64,000 nucleotides of DNA from SZUA-430 sp044220975. GTDB lineage: Bacteria; Pseudomonadota; Alphaproteobacteria; Micropepsales; Micropepsaceae. The stretch covers positions 1 through 64,000 of the forward strand of contig JBGAPZ010000017.1 in NCBI GenBank assembly GCA_044220975.1. Direction: 5' to 3'. Every line of letters starts with the position of its first letter. Position 1 is the stretch's first letter. Under the pieces are notes generated by a model. The model worked only from the letters and a program-made list of their open reading frames with translations, was not told the origin of the DNA and ran no database searches. Positions 1-7,621 of this stretch are shown piece after piece. The position numbers and the translations under genes are program-made.

Positions 1-642
1 CTGCCCCGCTGGTCGAACATCTCGGCCGGCGACGAGCAGATGGCGCAGATGAAGACGTTCATCAAAGATCGCCAAATCTCGCGTCTCTATGTCGTCGGTT
101 CGAACAACACGACTGCGCCGGTGATCGAGGCAAGCTACGAACGTTTCCTCGAGCTCTTCAACGCGCATCTGAAGGTGCATCCGTTCCTGATGGGCAAGCG
201 CCCCGGCGCCAGCGACTTCGCGGCGTTCGGTCAGCTCACCGCCCTCACCCACTTCGACCCGACGCCGATGGCGCTCACCATGAAGAAGGCGCCGCGCGTC
301 TACGCCTGGGTGGAGGTGAGCGAAGATCTCTCCGGCCTCGAACCGCAGGAGAGCGACTGGCTCGATCCCGCGAACATCCCGTCCACGATCACGGCATTGC
401 TGAAGGAATTCGGCCGCGTCTACGTGCCCGCCCTCCTCGCAAACGCGAGCGCGATCGCGAACGGCGCCGACACGTTCGAAACCGAAATCGACGGCAAACC
501 TTGGAAGCAGCAGACGTTCCCGTACCAAGCCAAGTGTCTACAGTGGATCCGCAACGCCTACGCCGACCTCGGCGACAACGACCGTGCCACAGTCGACAAG
601 CTGCTCGCGGGCACGGACATCAAAATGTTGTTCCGCAAATGA
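1..642 (+). CDS. Glutathione S-transferase-like protein (5' partial)
   Basis: The frame is open from base 1, so the gene starts outside the window; the first internal ATG is at 40. The visible 213 residues look like the all-helical C-terminal half of a GST-fold protein, with a GKRPGASDFAAFG segment matching the helix-capping Ser/Asp region. The C-terminal tail (WKQQTFPYQAKCLQW) goes beyond the core GST domain and has a related counterpart in the next gene, so the two are probably tandem paralogues. The thioredoxin-like domain that would bind glutathione is not visible, so substrate and activity are unknown. An 82 bp gap separates it from the next gene on the same strand. Confidence 0.75.
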   Translation: MPRWSNISAGDEQMAQMKTFIKDRQISRLYVVGSNNTTAPVIEASYERFLELFNAHLKVHPFLMGKRPGASDFAAFGQLTALTHFDPTPMALTMKKAPRVYAWVEVSEDLSGLEPQESDWLDPANIPSTITALLKEFGRVYVPALLANASAIANGADTFETEIDGKPWKQQTFPYQAKCLQWIRNAYADLGDNDRATVDKLLAGTDIKMLFRK

Positions 643-724
643 ACGCTGGCGCAAAATGCCACAAGATTGGCGCAAACCGGACGAGGCATAACGATAGGGT
701 CCGCCGCTTCATGAAGGGACGCGA

Positions 725-1858
725 ATGATCACGCTCTACGGCGCGCAATGCTCGCTCTACACCGGCAAAGTGCGGTCCTATTTGCGCAAGAACGCGATCC
801 CGTTCGCGGAATGCTCGCCCTCGCATCCGCACTATCGCGATGCGGTGTTGCCTGCGGTGAAGAACCACCGCATTCCCGTGGTGGAGTTCGACGACGCCAC
901 CATGGTGCAGGACTCGGCTGCGATCCTCGACGCCTTCGAACAGCGCTTCCCGAAGATCGCGCGCCCCGCGGGCGGGCTGCGCGTCGTCGAACTCTTCCTC
1001 GAAGCCTATGCCGAACGCTCGCTGCTCAAAGCGGCGATGCACTACCGCTGGAGCTTCCCGGAGGAAAACCGCGCCTTCATTCTGGGCGAGTTCGGCCGCA
1101 TCCTGGCCTTCGGAAGCGGTCCTGCCGCATGGCACCAAGTGGGCGAGGCGATCGCGGGGCGCATGTCGGCCTACCTGCCGCCGCTCGGCATTGATGCTCA
1201 GTCGATCGGTGCGATCGAGGCGAGCTACCTGAAACTGCTTGCGCGCCTCAACGCCCATTTCGAGCTCTATCCCTACATCCTGGGCGACACGCCGAGCCGT
1301 GCTGACTACGGCCTCATGGGTCCTCTCTATGCGCATCTCGGCCGTGATCCCCATCCTTTGCGCATCATGCAGCGCGAGGCACCGCTGGTGTTTCGCTGGG
1401 TCGAACGCATGAACGCAGCCGAGATAAGCACGCCGGAATTCCCCGATCGCGCGCCCACCTTCTTCGACGAAACCAACATGCCGCCGACGTTCCGCGCCAT
1501 CCTGAAGCAAGCCGTCGCCGAGTACGCCGGCGAAGTCGAAGCGACCGCGCAGGCCTTCGCCGAGTGGTGCGCGAAACATCCGGCCAAGACATCCCGCGCG
1601 CTCGTCTCCGACAAGGGCGAGGACCAACCGACGTTCGGCCGGGTCGAATACCCGCTGGAGAACGCCACCGTCCGTCAAATGTCGTCGGGCCACACGCTCT
1701 GGATGATGCAGCGTGCGCTCGACGCCCACACAGCGGTTGACGACGCAGCGAAGGACCGCACCCGCGTTCTCTTCGCCGAAGCCGGCGGCGCAAGCCTTCT
1801 CGACCTGAAGCTCGCCCGTCGTTTGACGCGCATCGACAACAAACTCGCAGTCGCCTAG
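725..1858 (+). CDS. Glutathione S-transferase family protein
   Basis: A 377-residue cytosolic protein with an N-terminal thioredoxin-like GST domain (about residues 1-80; ITLYGAQCSLYTGKVRSYL opens it, with the cis-Pro region RIPVVEF and the DSAAIL helix start) and a helical C-terminal domain (about 100-290; LGDTPSRADYGLMG). The last 90 residues form an extra tail. It presumably conjugates or isomerises with glutathione, but the substrate cannot be read from sequence. A good ribosome site (AAGGGA) precedes the ATG. The sulfatase gene begins 11 bp downstream, so it is probably co-transcribed with the sulfatase and formylglycine-generating enzyme; the functional link is unclear. Confidence 0.85.
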   Translation: MITLYGAQCSLYTGKVRSYLRKNAIPFAECSPSHPHYRDAVLPAVKNHRIPVVEFDDATMVQDSAAILDAFEQRFPKIARPAGGLRVVELFLEAYAERSLLKAAMHYRWSFPEENRAFILGEFGRILAFGSGPAAWHQVGEAIAGRMSAYLPPLGIDAQSIGAIEASYLKLLARLNAHFELYPYILGDTPSRADYGLMGPLYAHLGRDPHPLRIMQREAPLVFRWVERMNAAEISTPEFPDRAPTFFDETNMPPTFRAILKQAVAEYAGEVEATAQAFAEWCAKHPAKTSRALVSDKGEDQPTFGRVEYPLENATVRQMSSGHTLWMMQRALDAHTAVDDAAKDRTRVLFAEAGGASLLDLKLARRLTRIDNKLAVA

Positions 1859-1869
1859 GGAGAGCCGTC

Positions 1870-3534
1870 ATGTCACTTCGCCGCTGGGCCATCGCGACCG
1901 CTGCCGTCGTCGCCGTCTTGGGTGTCGCGGGCTTCGTCGCGTTCCAAAACTACTGGTACTACATCCCCGGCATCCTGCAGTCGTTCCGCGATCCCATCCA
2001 ACCGAACCGCGAGGTCGTTTGGGAGAAAGGCCCCGACACGCCTGCCGCAGCGCCGGCAGACCGTCCGCCGAACATCATCCTGATCGTCGCTGACGACCTT
2101 GGTTACAACGACATCACGCTGGGCGGCGGCGGTGTGGCGGCGGGCGCCGTCCCGACGCCCAATATCGACGCGATCGCGAAGGACGGCGCGAACCTCACGC
2201 TTGGCTATGCCGGCAACGCGACCTGTGCACCGTCGCGCGCTGCGATCATGACCGGCCGCTACGCGACGCGCTTCGGCTTCGAGTTCACGCCCGTGCCAAA
2301 GCAATTCGCCCGCCTCGTCGGCCACACCGGCACGACCAGCCATCCGCCCGTCTATCATGAGGAGATGGAAGCGAACGTGCCGGAAATGGCCGACATGACG
2401 GTGCCGGAGAGCGAGATCACGCTGCCGCAAATGCTCAGGACGAAGGGCTACCGTACGCTCATGCTCGGCAAGTGGCACTTGGGTGAAACGCCGGCCACGC
2501 GTCCGGAAGCGCGCGGCTTCGACGAGTTCTTGGGCTTCCTGCAAGGCGCAGCTCTTTTCCTGCCGACCGGCGATGCGAACAGCGTCGAGTCGCGCCAAGA
2601 CTTCGACCCCATCGACAAGTTCCTCTGGGCGAACCTGCCCTACGCGGTCGTGAACAACAACAAGCCGGGCCGCTTTGCACCCAAGGGCTACGTCACCGAC
2701 TATCTGTCCGGCGAAGCTGCCAAGGCGATCGAAGCCAACAAGAACCGTCCGTTCTTCATGTACGTCGCCTACAACGCGCCGCACACGCCGCTGCAAGCGC
2801 TGAAGTCCGACTACGACGCGTTGAGCGGCATCGAGAATCACCGCCTGCGCGTCTACGCGGCGATGATCAGAGCGCTCGACCGCGGCGTCGGCACCGTGCT
2901 GCAGGCCGTGAAAGACGCAGGGCTCGAAGACAACACGCTGGTCATCTTTACCAGCGACAACGGCGGCGCGAACTACATCGGCCTGCCCGACATCAACAAG
3001 CCTTACCGCGGCTGGAAGATGACGTTCTTCGAAGGCGGCATTCGCGTACCCTTCCTCGTCAAATGGCCGGCCAAGATCGCGAAGGGCACGGTCTTCTCGA
3101 CCGCCACCGCGCACGTGGACATCTTCGCAACCGCGGCAGCGGCAGCAGGCGCGGAGGTGCCGACGGATCGCGTAATGGACGGCGTCAACCTCATGCCGTT
3201 TCTCACGGGTGAGAACGCTGCCGCACCGCACGCAACGTTGTTCTGGCGCTCCGGCCACTACCGCACGCTGCTGGCGGGCGACTGGAAACTCCAAACGTCG
3301 GAGAACCCGAAGGAGATGTGGCTGTTCGACATGAAGACCGACCCGACGGAAAAAACAAACCTCGCCGAAACGAACCCCGACAAGCTCGCCGAGATCACGG
3401 CGCTCTTGACCAAGGTCGACGGCGAACAGGCGAAGTCGCTCTGGCCGTCGCTGCTCGAAGGCGCGGTGCCGATCGACCACCCGCTCGATGCCCCCGAGGC
3501 CGAAGGCGAGGAGTTCATCTACTGGGCCAACTGA
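1870..3534 (+). CDS. Membrane-anchored type I sulfatase (arylsulfatase family)
   Basis: Hydrolyses a sulfate ester, probably on the periplasmic side. An N-terminal hydrophobic segment (about residues 6-26) is a signal anchor. The metal site begins IILIVADDLGYND (D75, D76) and the signature CAPSR (C119) holds the cysteine that must be converted to formylglycine. GKWHLG (about 200-205), APHTP (about 303-307) and TSDNGG (about 361-366) complete the active-site set, so catalysis looks intact. Length (554 aa) is normal. The stop overlaps the region where the formylglycine-generating enzyme begins, which explains how C119 would be matured. The substrate (aryl, steroid or polysaccharide sulfate) cannot be assigned; no carbohydrate genes are adjacent. 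Confidence 0.93.
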   Translation: MSLRRWAIATAAVVAVLGVAGFVAFQNYWYYIPGILQSFRDPIQPNREVVWEKGPDTPAAAPADRPPNIILIVADDLGYNDITLGGGGVAAGAVPTPNIDAIAKDGANLTLGYAGNATCAPSRAAIMTGRYATRFGFEFTPVPKQFARLVGHTGTTSHPPVYHEEMEANVPEMADMTVPESEITLPQMLRTKGYRTLMLGKWHLGETPATRPEARGFDEFLGFLQGAALFLPTGDANSVESRQDFDPIDKFLWANLPYAVVNNNKPGRFAPKGYVTDYLSGEAAKAIEANKNRPFFMYVAYNAPHTPLQALKSDYDALSGIENHRLRVYAAMIRALDRGVGTVLQAVKDAGLEDNTLVIFTSDNGGANYIGLPDINKPYRGWKMTFFEGGIRVPFLVKWPAKIAKGTVFSTATAHVDIFATAAAAAGAEVPTDRVMDGVNLMPFLTGENAAAPHATLFWRSGHYRTLLAGDWKLQTSENPKEMWLFDMKTDPTEKTNLAETNPDKLAEITALLTKVDGEQAKSLWPSLLEGAVPIDHPLDAPEAEGEEFIYWAN

Positions 3535-3557
3535 CGTCAGCCTGGACAACGTTTGCC

Positions 3558-4445
3558 TTGGTGGCGGCAGCACTCGCGCTCGCAGCCGGCACGCTCTACG
3601 TCGTCCTTGGCGATCGCAAGGCACCACCCCTCCGCCTCGCCTGCCCGCAGCAGATCGAGGAACGCGCCCAACACCCGGGCATGGTGTGGATTCCCCCCGG
3701 CACAGTCGCAATGGGCAGCGACGTCTATCCCGAGGAAACGCACCGCAGCGCGAACGTAGGAGGCTTCTGGATGGATCGCACCGAAGTCACGAACGCCGAC
3801 TTCGCCGCCTTCGTGAAGGCCACGAACTATGTCACGCTCGCCGAACGTCCGGGCAAGAAGGGCGCGGCCGTCTTCGTCATGCCGTCCGGCAACGCCGATT
3901 TGAGCACCATTGCGTCTTGGTGGCGCCTGGACGAAGGCGCGAACTGGCGCCACCCGGGCGGATCCGAGACATCGATCGAAGGCCGCGAGAATTTCCCCGT
4001 CGTCGCCGTCACGCTCGAAGACGCCGCCGCCTACGCAAAGTGGAAGGGCCGCAGACTTCCAAGAGAAGCGGAATGGGAACATGCCGCCCGCGCTGGCGCC
4101 GCCGCGCTACCCGATCGCGAGCAGCCCAAGGACGCGAACACGTGGCAGGGCGTCTTCCCGATCATCGACGGCGCCGACGATGGCTTCACCGGCATCGCCC
4201 CCGTCGGCTGCTTCAAGCCGAATGCGTTCGGCCTGCACGACATGATCGGCAACGTCTGGGAGTTCACGTCCGACGCGTTCGAAGGCCACGCACCGGCGGC
4301 GCATGTGATCAAAGGCGGCTCGTTTCTCTGCGCGCCGAACTACTGCCTGCGCTACCGCCCCGCAGCGCGCCAGCCGCAAGAAGACGGCCTCGGCACCAGC
4401 CATGTCGGCTTTCGCACCGTCCTCGATGCGCCGGGACCGGGCTAG
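3558..4445 (+). CDS. Formylglycine-generating enzyme (SUMF1/FGE family)
   Basis: Oxidises the CxPSR cysteine of type I sulfatases to formylglycine. MVWIPPGTVAMGS and FWMDRTEVTNADF are family hallmarks, and the C-terminal GGSFLCAPNYCLRYR keeps both copper-binding catalytic cysteines with the four-residue spacing seen in true FGEs; many relatives (EgtB, PvdO types) lack them. An N-terminal membrane segment suggests periplasmic action on the adjacent sulfatase. The start is uncertain: no ATG lies between the sulfatase end and the hydrophobic segment; TTG 3558, GTG 3561 and CTG 3531 are in frame, and an ATG at 3318 would lie deep inside the sulfatase gene. GAGGAG at 3508-3513 could serve a start overlapping the sulfatase stop. 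Confidence 0.9.
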   Translation: MVAAALALAAGTLYVVLGDRKAPPLRLACPQQIEERAQHPGMVWIPPGTVAMGSDVYPEETHRSANVGGFWMDRTEVTNADFAAFVKATNYVTLAERPGKKGAAVFVMPSGNADLSTIASWWRLDEGANWRHPGGSETSIEGRENFPVVAVTLEDAAAYAKWKGRRLPREAEWEHAARAGAAALPDREQPKDANTWQGVFPIIDGADDGFTGIAPVGCFKPNAFGLHDMIGNVWEFTSDAFEGHAPAAHVIKGGSFLCAPNYCLRYRPAARQPQEDGLGTSHVGFRTVLDAPGPG

Positions 4446-5401
4446 GCGCCCTGTTGCACGAACCCGAACGCGTTCAGCAAATCCGACGCGTTCGAGAGCA
4501 GGTCCATCGCTGCGTGCACGAGCATGACCGCAAGCAGATTGCGCGTCCTGAGCCAGAGAATGCCGAACATGAAAGCCGCAACCGCCTGCACCGCGATCGT
4601 GTACGCGGCGGCGGTCAGCATATCGGGATTGGCGCCAAGCCCTTCGATAACGCCCGCACCGCGCAACACCATTCCAGGCGCATGCACCAGCCCGAAGATT
4701 ACGGCCATAACGCAAAGACCGGCGATGTCCGACTTGAAGAGCGCCGACAACCGCTCCTGCAACACCGCGCGGAAAAAGAACTCCTCGACCAGACCGACCT
4801 CGAACACCAGCCACGCGAACGCGAGCGGCAGCCCGAGCTGCAGCGCGTCCGCCGCGTACTTGCCTTCGCGAAACGGCGCCGCAGCGCTTCCCGCCGCATA
4901 TTGAAAGGCGATGACCGCAACGCCGATCACGATGACCGTAAGCCCGTCGCGGCCGATGAGCCGACGATAGGACGCCGCGGTCAACCCGAAGTCGGCCCAC
5001 GTTGCGCCGAACACTGTGCGAAACACGAGAAGCGGGATGAGCACGAACGCGGCAAGCTTCAGCGCCAACACCCACGCCTCATGCGCCAAGTCGTTGCCGC
5101 CGTGTCCCGCGCCCGGAACAAGTTCGTCGGCCCATGACTTCACGCCGACAAGATGCATCGCCAGCAACGCAACGAGGACGAGCGCGACGACAGCCTCACC
5201 TACCGGCGCCTTCACGTTCAGCGGCTGCGGCGTGACGCCGATTGTCGTGACCCACGCCAAAAACGAAAACCCGATGCCGACGATGACGAGGATCGCCAAC
5301 GCCTCTTCGAGCGGAAAGGCGCTCACGCGGCTCAGATGCATCAACGATGCCGCGTAGATCGCAGCAAAACCAACCGCGGCAGCAATGCCGATTGCGCGCA
5401 T
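4442..5401 (-). CDS. CPBP family intramembrane metalloprotease
   Basis: A polytopic membrane protein (319 aa, about eight hydrophobic segments) of the CaaX protease / bacteriocin-processing family. The Abi-domain motifs are present: LVEEFFFRAVL (E206, E207, R211), FGLVHAP (H240) and LVHAAMD (H296, D300), which together form the metal-dependent site. Substrates of bacterial CPBP proteases are mostly unknown; known roles include bacteriocin immunity and maturation and processing of membrane peptides. Two tiny membrane-protein genes lie just upstream on the same strand (gaps of 18 and 25 bp), probably one operon. It overlaps the convergent FGE gene by 4 bp. Confidence 0.9.
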   Translation of the reverse strand: MRAIGIAAAVGFAAIYAASLMHLSRVSAFPLEEALAILVIVGIGFSFLAWVTTIGVTPQPLNVKAPVGEAVVALVLVALLAMHLVGVKSWADELVPGAGHGGNDLAHEAWVLALKLAAFVLIPLLVFRTVFGATWADFGLTAASYRRLIGRDGLTVIVIGVAVIAFQYAAGSAAAPFREGKYAADALQLGLPLAFAWLVFEVGLVEEFFFRAVLQERLSALFKSDIAGLCVMAVIFGLVHAPGMVLRGAGVIEGLGANPDMLTAAAYTIAVQAVAAFMFGILWLRTRNLLAVMLVHAAMDLLSNASDLLNAFGFVQQGA

Positions 5402-5419
5402 GGTGCCCCCCTGAAGTCC

Positions 5420-5611
5420 TCAGAACATCCGCATCGTAAACGCCGCGAAGAACCACGCAACAAAGCCGAGCGCCCCCGCGCCCACGACCCAGACGATCCC
5501 TGCGATCGGGCTCCCGCGCCGAAAGCCGCGCACCGCCAACACCGCGCACGCGAACGCCAACAACCCTGAGGCGAACGCAATCAAAGTGTCTTCGTCGATG
5601 CCGCTACCCAT
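5420..5611 (-). CDS. Small two-helix membrane protein
   Basis: A 63-residue protein beginning MGSGIDEDTLIAF, with two hydrophobic segments (about residues 9-26 and 34-56) joined by a short basic loop (RGFRRGS) and almost no soluble part. I do not recognise the family. The frame stays open further upstream, but that part is Cys/Arg-rich and reads as non-coding, so the ATG at 5611 is preferred. It sits between a second small membrane protein and the CPBP protease on the same strand. Confidence 0.6.
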   Translation of the reverse strand: MGSGIDEDTLIAFASGLLAFACAVLAVRGFRRGSPIAGIVWVVGAGALGFVAWFFAAFTMRMF

Positions 5612-5636
5612 CGTGCAATCCCCTGTTTGCAATGCG

Positions 5637-5813
5637 CTACAACAGCCGCACCTGGAAACCGATGAACAAAGCGGCCGCCGCAAACAGCGCAGCCGCAAAC
5701 AATCGCGCAAAGCCGTCGCTCGTGCGCCCAAGTACAAAATGCCGGATCGCAAGCACCAAATAAACTGCAGCAACGCCACCGGTGGCGATCACGATTGCCA
5801 ATCCCTCGTCCAC
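5637..5813 (-). CDS. Small two-helix membrane protein (GTG start)
   Basis: A 58-residue reading frame beginning VDEGLAIVIATGG from a GTG at 5813, preceded by AGGGG at suitable spacing. Two hydrophobic segments (about residues 5-23 and 34-52) flank a basic loop (RHFVLGRTSDGFAR). It resembles the downstream 63-residue protein in layout, though not clearly in sequence. Family unknown. It is the first gene of a probable three-gene operon ending in the CPBP protease. Confidence 0.55.
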   Translation of the reverse strand: MDEGLAIVIATGGVAAVYLVLAIRHFVLGRTSDGFARLFAAALFAAAALFIGFQVRLL

Positions 5814-5832
5814 ACCGCCACCCCTAATTTTT

Positions 5833-5926
5833 CGTCATGGCCGGGCTTGACCCGGCCACCCAGGGTCGCACACTCAGACTGCCGAGACTGTGTCCCTGGG
5901 TAGCCGGGTCAAGCCCGGCTATGACG
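5833..5926. repeat. Intergenic palindromic (REP-like) element
   Basis: Long imperfect inverted repeat: the left arm opens CGTCATGGCCGGGCTTGACC and the right arm is close to its reverse complement, ending GGGTCAAGCCCGGCTATGACG minus one base or so; the loop is about 35 bases. This matches a family of mobile palindromes abundant between genes of alphaproteobacteria. It lies between divergent genes and could also act as a transcript-end hairpin. Confidence 0.75.
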
Positions 5927-6016
5927 CGTAGTTTTGAGGCAGCGATCGTACTGGACGGCACGAGCGCAGGCTAGCAACGACCACTGACGACACAACGACA
6001 ATTGGGAACGCCACAC

Positions 6017-6979
6017 ATGCCGCTGCGCCTTCTCACCGCTCTCCTCGCCTTCTTTCTCACACTCACCGCAGCGCATGCCGCCGGCGTCGACACGCTGCTG
6101 GGTGAATGGACGGACGCGAGCCGTTCGAACCGCGTGGTGCCTTACAAGATTTACCTCGCCCACGACGCAACAGGGCCGGCGCCGGTGGTGATCTTCTCAC
6201 ACGGCCTCGGTGGCAATCGCAACGGCGCGGAGTATCTGCTGAGCTTCCTTGCCGAGAACGGATACGTCGCGGTGGCAGTGCAGCATCCGGGCTCGGACAC
6301 CCAAGCCGTCTTCCCAGGGGGCAGAGTGAACAACGGTGGCCTGTTCGCAGCGATCGCGCCTGCGGCCGCTGCCGATCGCTTTCGCGATATTCCGTTCGCG
6401 ATCGACGAATTGGAGAATATGAACGCAAACGACCAGCGGTTGAAAGGCCGCTTGGACATGACCAAACTCGGAATGTCCGGCCACTCCTACGGCGCGATCA
6501 CGACGATGGCGCTCGCCGGTCAGGGCTTCGGGCCCGACAGCAACTACTTTGGTTTCGCCGACGACCGCATCAAAGCGGCAATCGCCTACAGCCCGTCGAA
6601 GCCGAAGCAAGGCGATCCGGCGCAAGCATTCACCGGCATCCGCATGCCCACCTTCCACATGACCGGCACGAACGACCAGAACCCGCTCGACTCGAGCGAT
6701 CCGGTCGAGAACCGCCAAGTCCCCTATCGCAACATCACGAACGCCGACAAATATCTGATCGTCTTCAAAGGCGGCGACCACATGATCTTCTCCGGTCGCG
6801 GCCTCAAGGGCGAACTGCGCCCACAAGACCCGCGCTTCCACGCCTGGATCCAAAAAGCCTCGCTCGCGTTCTGGGACGCCTATTTGCGCGGCAATGCCGA
6901 AGCGAAGACGTATCTTTCGGGCGGCAAATTCGCGACCGAACTCGGCAGCGACGGAACCTTCGAGTCGCAGGCGCACTAA
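6017..6979 (+). CDS. Secreted alpha/beta hydrolase (dienelactone / PAF-acetylhydrolase-like)
   Basis: A 320-residue exported hydrolase. The ATG at 6017 gives a clean signal peptide (MPLRLLTALLAFFLTLTAAHA); an in-frame TTG at 6002 is unlikely. The oxyanion loop is VVIFSHGLGGNR and the nucleophile elbow is GMSGHSYGA, with the GHSYG serine characteristic of PAF-acetylhydrolase and dienelactone-hydrolase relatives; the C-terminal GGDHMIFSG supplies the likely catalytic histidine. The substrate is probably a short or aromatic ester, not identifiable from sequence. It stands alone between two repeat elements. Confidence 0.9.
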   Translation: MPLRLLTALLAFFLTLTAAHAAGVDTLLGEWTDASRSNRVVPYKIYLAHDATGPAPVVIFSHGLGGNRNGAEYLLSFLAENGYVAVAVQHPGSDTQAVFPGGRVNNGGLFAAIAPAAAADRFRDIPFAIDELENMNANDQRLKGRLDMTKLGMSGHSYGAITTMALAGQGFGPDSNYFGFADDRIKAAIAYSPSKPKQGDPAQAFTGIRMPTFHMTGTNDQNPLDSSDPVENRQVPYRNITNADKYLIVFKGGDHMIFSGRGLKGELRPQDPRFHAWIQKASLAFWDAYLRGNAEAKTYLSGGKFATELGSDGTFESQAH

Positions 6980-6981
6980 GG

Positions 6982-7136
6982 CCCTCATCCGTCTCGCCGC
7001 CTTTGGCGTCGATCCACCGTCTCCCACGCTGACGCGCGGGAGAAGTGCAATCCATTGTCGTTGATTGAGGGTGTTGCCCTTCTCCCGTGCGAACGGGAGA
7101 AGGTGGCGCGGCGCGTAGCGCCGTGACGGATGAGGG
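6982..7136. repeat. Intergenic repeat with terminal inverted repeats
   Basis: A 155 bp block bounded by CCCTCATCCGTC and its exact reverse complement GACGGATGAGGG, with internal palindromes (TCTCCCGTGCGAACGGGAGA; GGCGCGGCGCGTAGCGCC). No coding potential. The layout is that of a small non-autonomous repeat or composite REP element. Confidence 0.7.
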
Positions 7137-7147
7137 AACCCTGAGCC

Positions 7148-7486
7148 CTACTCCTTCTCCTCCGTCAAAAAGTCCCGCCCGGCCCTGTCCTCGACCTCGA
7201 CCACCCAAAGGTCCGCATCCCGCTGGCGTGCCCGCTCGAGATAGGCTTCCGCGTCCGCGTCGCTCACCAATTCAAGCCCCGTCGCGCGCAGCCAGCGGCG
7301 TTTGCCGTCCATGCCGTATCCCGCCGACCAAACACGCGCCGTACCGTTTAGCAGGGACACCTTCACCAGCACCGCGCCGGACTCGGGATCGCCCTTCTTG
7401 GCAACGAATGCGGACGCGCCGCTCACTTCCGCGCGCCGGATCAGCGCCGCAGCCCAGATCGACGTCTTCACTCTGGGCTCGGTCAC
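7148..7486 (-). CDS. DUF1491 family protein
   Basis: A 112-residue cytosolic protein recognisable as DUF1491 by its opening (RVKTSIWAAALIRR), the GAVLVKVSLLNGTARV strand region and the acidic C-terminal DADLWVVEVED. The family is widespread in alphaproteobacteria and has no established function. Start is GTG 7486 with GGAG just upstream. The next gene is divergent, so the gene appears monocistronic. Confidence 0.85.
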   Translation of the reverse strand: MTEPRVKTSIWAAALIRRAEVSGASAFVAKKGDPESGAVLVKVSLLNGTARVWSAGYGMDGKRRWLRATGLELVSDADAEAYLERARQRDADLWVVEVEDRAGRDFLTEEKE

Positions 7487-7621
7487 AAGTGCTCCATCTT
7501 TGAGTGCATCGTCCGGCGTTTGGACCCCGGTGAGTCAATATTGCCACTTCGCCCGACACACAACTTGCGATTCCATCGATGCTCGCGTTTCGGGGCGATT
7601 CGCGCGTTGAGGGGCAGTTCA

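Noticed and set aside
1873..3711. A 612-codon open frame antisense to the sulfatase.
   Set aside because: Arg/Val/His-rich shadow of a high-GC gene with no ribosome site or motifs. The same holds for long antisense frames at 7787-9646, 10188-12047 and 21429-22589.
6982..7136. Repeated palindromes as a CRISPR array.
   Set aside because: No regularly spaced direct repeats with unique spacers and no cas genes; the units are inverted repeats.
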